A DNA stretch of 49,132 nt from Actinomycetes bacterium (GTDB lineage Bacteria > Actinomycetota > Acidimicrobiia > Acidimicrobiales > JAKAOS01). Positions 46,554 through 49,132 of the stretch are shown here, piece after piece. The position numbers were made by a program, and so were the translations under genes. Every line of letters begins with the position of its first letter. Within the stretch, counting starts at the first letter, position 1. Under the pieces are notes generated by a model that was not told the DNA's origin, searched no databases, and saw only the letters and a program-made list of their open reading frames with translations. Location: assembly GCA_021791675.1 (NCBI GenBank), contig JAJYWE010000017.1, forward strand, positions 1 to 49,132. The letters run 5' to 3'.

Positions 46554-46799
46554 ATGGACGTCTTGATCAGAGACCTTCCCGCCGAGGTTCACGCCGAGCT
46601 GGCCCGTCGGGCCGCTGCTGAGGACAAGAGCCTCCGCGCCTACCTGCGCGAGGTGCTCACCGAGCATGTGGCCGTTCCTGCCATGGATCAGTGGCTAGAG
46701 CACCTACGGGAGCTGGGGCCAACGTACGCCCACGGACCCAGCGGAGCAGAGCTCGTCACCGCCGCCCGGGCCGAGGACGACGAGCTGATGGGCCGTTGA
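46554..46799 (+). CDS. FitA/VapB-like antitoxin
   Basis: MDVLIRDLPAEVHAELARRAAAEDKSLRAYLREVLTEH. Confidence 0.83.
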   Translation: MDVLIRDLPAEVHAELARRAAAEDKSLRAYLREVLTEHVAVPAMDQWLEHLRELGPTYAHGPSGAELVTAARAEDDELMGR

Positions 46800-47191
46800 C
46801 CATTGCGGTGGTCGACGCCGCCACGGTCGTCGATCTGATCTGCGACCTCCCGGCCGCCGAGCCCTACCGTCATCACCTGGCCATGGCCAACGCTGTTGCT
46901 GTTCCCGCACACCTGGACGCAGAGGTGCTCTCCGCGCTTGGCCGGCTGAAGCGTGCCGGGCAGCTGACCCGGGAGGCCGACCGCGTGGAGGCACTCGCCA
47001 TCTTCGGCGCCAGACGATGGCCGCTTCGGCCTCTCCTTGCGGCGGCCTGGGCGCTGACGGACCGCATCGCCGTACGCGACGCGCTCTACGTCGCCCTGGC
47101 AGTCTCGCTCGACGCGACCTTGGTCACCTCCGACGAGCGCCTTCGCAGGGCGGCCTCTGGGATCGTCGACGTCGCCGAACCGAACGAGTGA
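46796..47191 (+). CDS. vapC: VapC-like PIN-domain toxin
   Basis: VVDAATVVDLICDLPAAEPYRHH..VPAHLDAEVLSALGRL..VRDALYVALAVSLDATLVTSDERL; TTGA overlap with the antitoxin stop. Confidence 0.87.
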   Translation: MTIAVVDAATVVDLICDLPAAEPYRHHLAMANAVAVPAHLDAEVLSALGRLKRAGQLTREADRVEALAIFGARRWPLRPLLAAAWALTDRIAVRDALYVALAVSLDATLVTSDERLRRAASGIVDVAEPNE

Positions 47192-47297
47192 CCGTGTCGC
47201 TCGAGGAACCCCCTACGGGAACGCCCCTGGTCAGAGTGGCTGCCCACGGGAGGGTGTCCCGTAGGACCCGCCCGATTCGGATTCTCGCAAGGGTGCC

Positions 47298-47916
47298 CTA
47301 CACGGACACCTCCACCGGCGGGTCGATCACGCCCGGACTCCGCCCGGCGCCGGCGGTCCCCGCGCCGGCGCGAAGCGCCTGGTAGCGCGTCTCCCGGCTC
47401 AGCTCGAGCTCCCGAGCGATCACCGCCTTCGCCACGCCGTCCCCGATCCACCGGCACGGATTGGCCACCTGGTCCTCGCTCAGGGATCGCGTGCGCCCCC
47501 GGTAGACACCACGAGCCTTCGCGAGCTCGATGCCCTCGCGCTGGCGCTCGCGGATGAGGGAGCGCTCGAACTCGGCGAAGGCGCCCATCAACGAGCGCAT
47601 CAGCTTCGCGACCGCGCTCCTCGCCGGTGAAGGTGAGCGCCTCGGTGACGACGTGGAGCGCGACTCCCTTCCCGGTCAGCTTCGCGACGATCGAGCGCAG
47701 GTCATCCAGGCTCCGGGCGAGGCGGTCCATCGAGTGCACGACCACGGTGTCGCCCTCGCGCACGAAGTCCACCAGCGCTGCGAGCTCGGGGCGGGCCACG
47801 TCTCTCCCCGAGGCCCTCTCGACGAAGGTGCGATCGACGGCCACCCCCTCGAGCTGGCGAGCAGTGCGCTGGTCGAGGGAGCTCACCCTGACGTCGCCGA
47901 CGCGCTCCCCGCGCAT
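47298..47916 (-). pseudogene. Serine resolvase/invertase with a frameshift
   Basis: GDVRVSSLDQRTARQLEGVAVDRTFVERASGRDVARPELAALVDFVREGDTVVVHSMDRLARSLDDLRSIV..LTFTGEER then, in another frame, KLMRSLMGAFAEFERSLIRERQREGIELAKARGVYRGR. Confidence 0.85.
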
Positions 47917-47944
47917 CGCCTCCCCTTGGCCGACGTGTCCGGCA

Positions 47945-48062
47945 GGACTCACTGACCCTGCGGGGGATGCGTCCCTCGATGCCGGATCGGACCCCACCCT
48001 GACGGAGTCTGCGGCTCCCACCTGACGTCCGGCTGGGGTATACCCCACCTTGACGGGTCCGG
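47945..48062. repeat. Iterated CAC(c/t)TGACgg-like motifs plus the 12-bp palindrome ggggtatacccc upstream of the resolvase
   Basis: ccccaccctgacggagtc (47992), tcccacctgacgtccgg (48017), ccccaccttgacgggtccgg (48043), weaker cactgaccctg (47949); ggggtatacccc at 48035-48046. Confidence 0.55.
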
Positions 48063-48435
48063 CCCTCGCAACCCTTCGCCGAGCGCGGCTGCGCTCCGAG
48101 GCACGGCCACCACGACCAACGGCGGGGCGCTCAGGGAAAGCGCCTCGAGCTGCTCTGGGGAAAGGGGGCGCCTTCTGGTGGGGTCTCGCCCGCAACGAGG
48201 CGCACCGGCCGATGAAAAACTGCCCCTGAGCTGCCTTGAGGAATGATCGTGCTTCAATCGGACCGTGCCAGTCTCCCGCCCCGCCTCCAGATGCGACCCC
48301 TCCGGCTCCGTCGGCGGGGATGCTCTCGCTCCTGGCTGCCCCGATGGTCGGGTAGGAAGCCTGACTCGGGTTGTGACGGCGAGGAAGAGCCTGGGGGTCG
48401 CCGATCCCGGGCGGAGACGAGGGGAGAGGGCGCAG

Positions 48436-48848
48436 GTGAACGGGACGCACTGGCGACGCGTGGCTGGACTCGCCGGCGCGAGCCTCGTGCTCGCCGCCTG
48501 TGCAAGCACGCCTGCGCCGAAGCCCGCCCCGAACCCGGACCCGACGACGACCACGGTGCCGACGACGACCACGAGCACCATCCCGGTGGCACACCACCCC
48601 GCCGCGGTGATCGCCGGGTGGCTCGCCGAGACGAAGGCCTACTACACCGCCGCCGCGGACATGAGCAGCGTCGGGAAGGGCATCCACGCCACCTCGACCC
48701 CCCTCGGCGCGCGGCTCACGCTGAGATGGTTGGCGAGGTCGTCCAGATGAAGCTCGTCGACGGCCGCTGGCTCTACAACAACACGCTCGTCTACAAGAAC
48801 TTCCCCTACGAGGGAGGTCACGGCACATGTCCCGGCTTCGGCTCGTGA
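48436..48848 (+). pseudogene. Lipoprotein-like gene with an apparent frameshift
   Basis: LAGASLVLAACASTPAPKPAPNPDPTTTT lipobox and WLAETKAYYTAAADMSSVGKGIHATSTPLGA in one frame; EMVGEVVQMKLVDGRWLYNNTLVYKNFPYEGGHGTCPGFGS in another. Confidence 0.55.
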
Positions 48849-49132
48849 GCGGCGCAGCGCTGGCCGCTGCCACGCTCCTCCTCGCCACCACGCCGGCGTG
48901 GGCGGGCACTGGTGGTGTGGGGTGGTAACCCCAAGCCACCCCCCTGTTCAGGCGCCGTCTGCGTGGGTGCCGGCGACCCCGGCGGCTGGGGCGGCGGCAG
49001 CGGCCCCGGCAGCGGCGGGGGCACCAGCCGCTCCGGCGGGGGCAGCCCCTCGCCGTGCACCTACGACCCGGTCTCCCTCGCCGAGGCGAAGAGCTTCGCC
49101 CACGGGAGCCTCCCAACCGAGAAGGGGAAGGG
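48826..49132 (+). pseudogene. Secreted Gly/Pro-rich protein; signal peptide and body in different frames; runs off the window
   Basis: MSRLRLVSGAALAAATLLLATTPAWAGTGGVGW* followed in another frame by WGGNPKPPPCSGAVCVGAGDPGGWGGG. Confidence 0.5.

Noticed and set aside
43582-47916. Defence island or CRISPR-type system
   Set aside because: No CRISPR repeats, no Cas or restriction-modification genes seen; contents are explained by an IS607 element, TA modules and a resolvase remnant.

Overview
A GC-rich (about 70%) actinobacterial chromosome segment, Acidimicrobiia-like by gene content and codon bias (inference). It is mostly ordinary housekeeping genes with an accessory tail at about 43.4-49.1 kb. 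Main blocks: (1) MarP-like protease, MgtC, NRAMP transporter, PRC/MgtE_N/CBS protein, LarC and LarB, prephenate dehydratase, DUF488, cytidine-deaminase-like protein, tRNA-Ser(UGA), methyltransferase. (2) A frameshifted AraC-type regulator, converging on ada with a truncated VOC-family remnant at its 3' end. (3) A compact five-gene minus-strand operon at 14.2-22.9 kb: class III nucleotide cyclase/ATPase/TPR protein, acetoacetate-decarboxylase-like protein, FAD oxidoreductase, unknown protein and polyprenyl synthase. This is the best candidate here for an undescribed pathway. (4) A scar at 23.6-24.9 kb with a decayed GcvT-domain gene abutting a fragment homologous to the amidase at 40.6-42.2 kb. 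(5) Divergent cytochrome oxidase and copper-assembly operons at 25.7-37.0 kb, with a cupredoxin-like gene, three CtaG-like genes, two SCO genes, TlpA, CtaB and unlisted small ORFs. (6) An accessory tail with an IS607-type element (intact TnpA, frameshifted TnpB), two divergent VapBC modules, a frameshifted resolvase with upstream iterated motifs, and disrupted secreted/lipoprotein genes. Short tandem repeats of 16-24 bp recur at gene ends and starts. Most long antisense ORFs in the supplied track are GC-bias artefacts. All calls come from reading motifs by eye; no searches were run.
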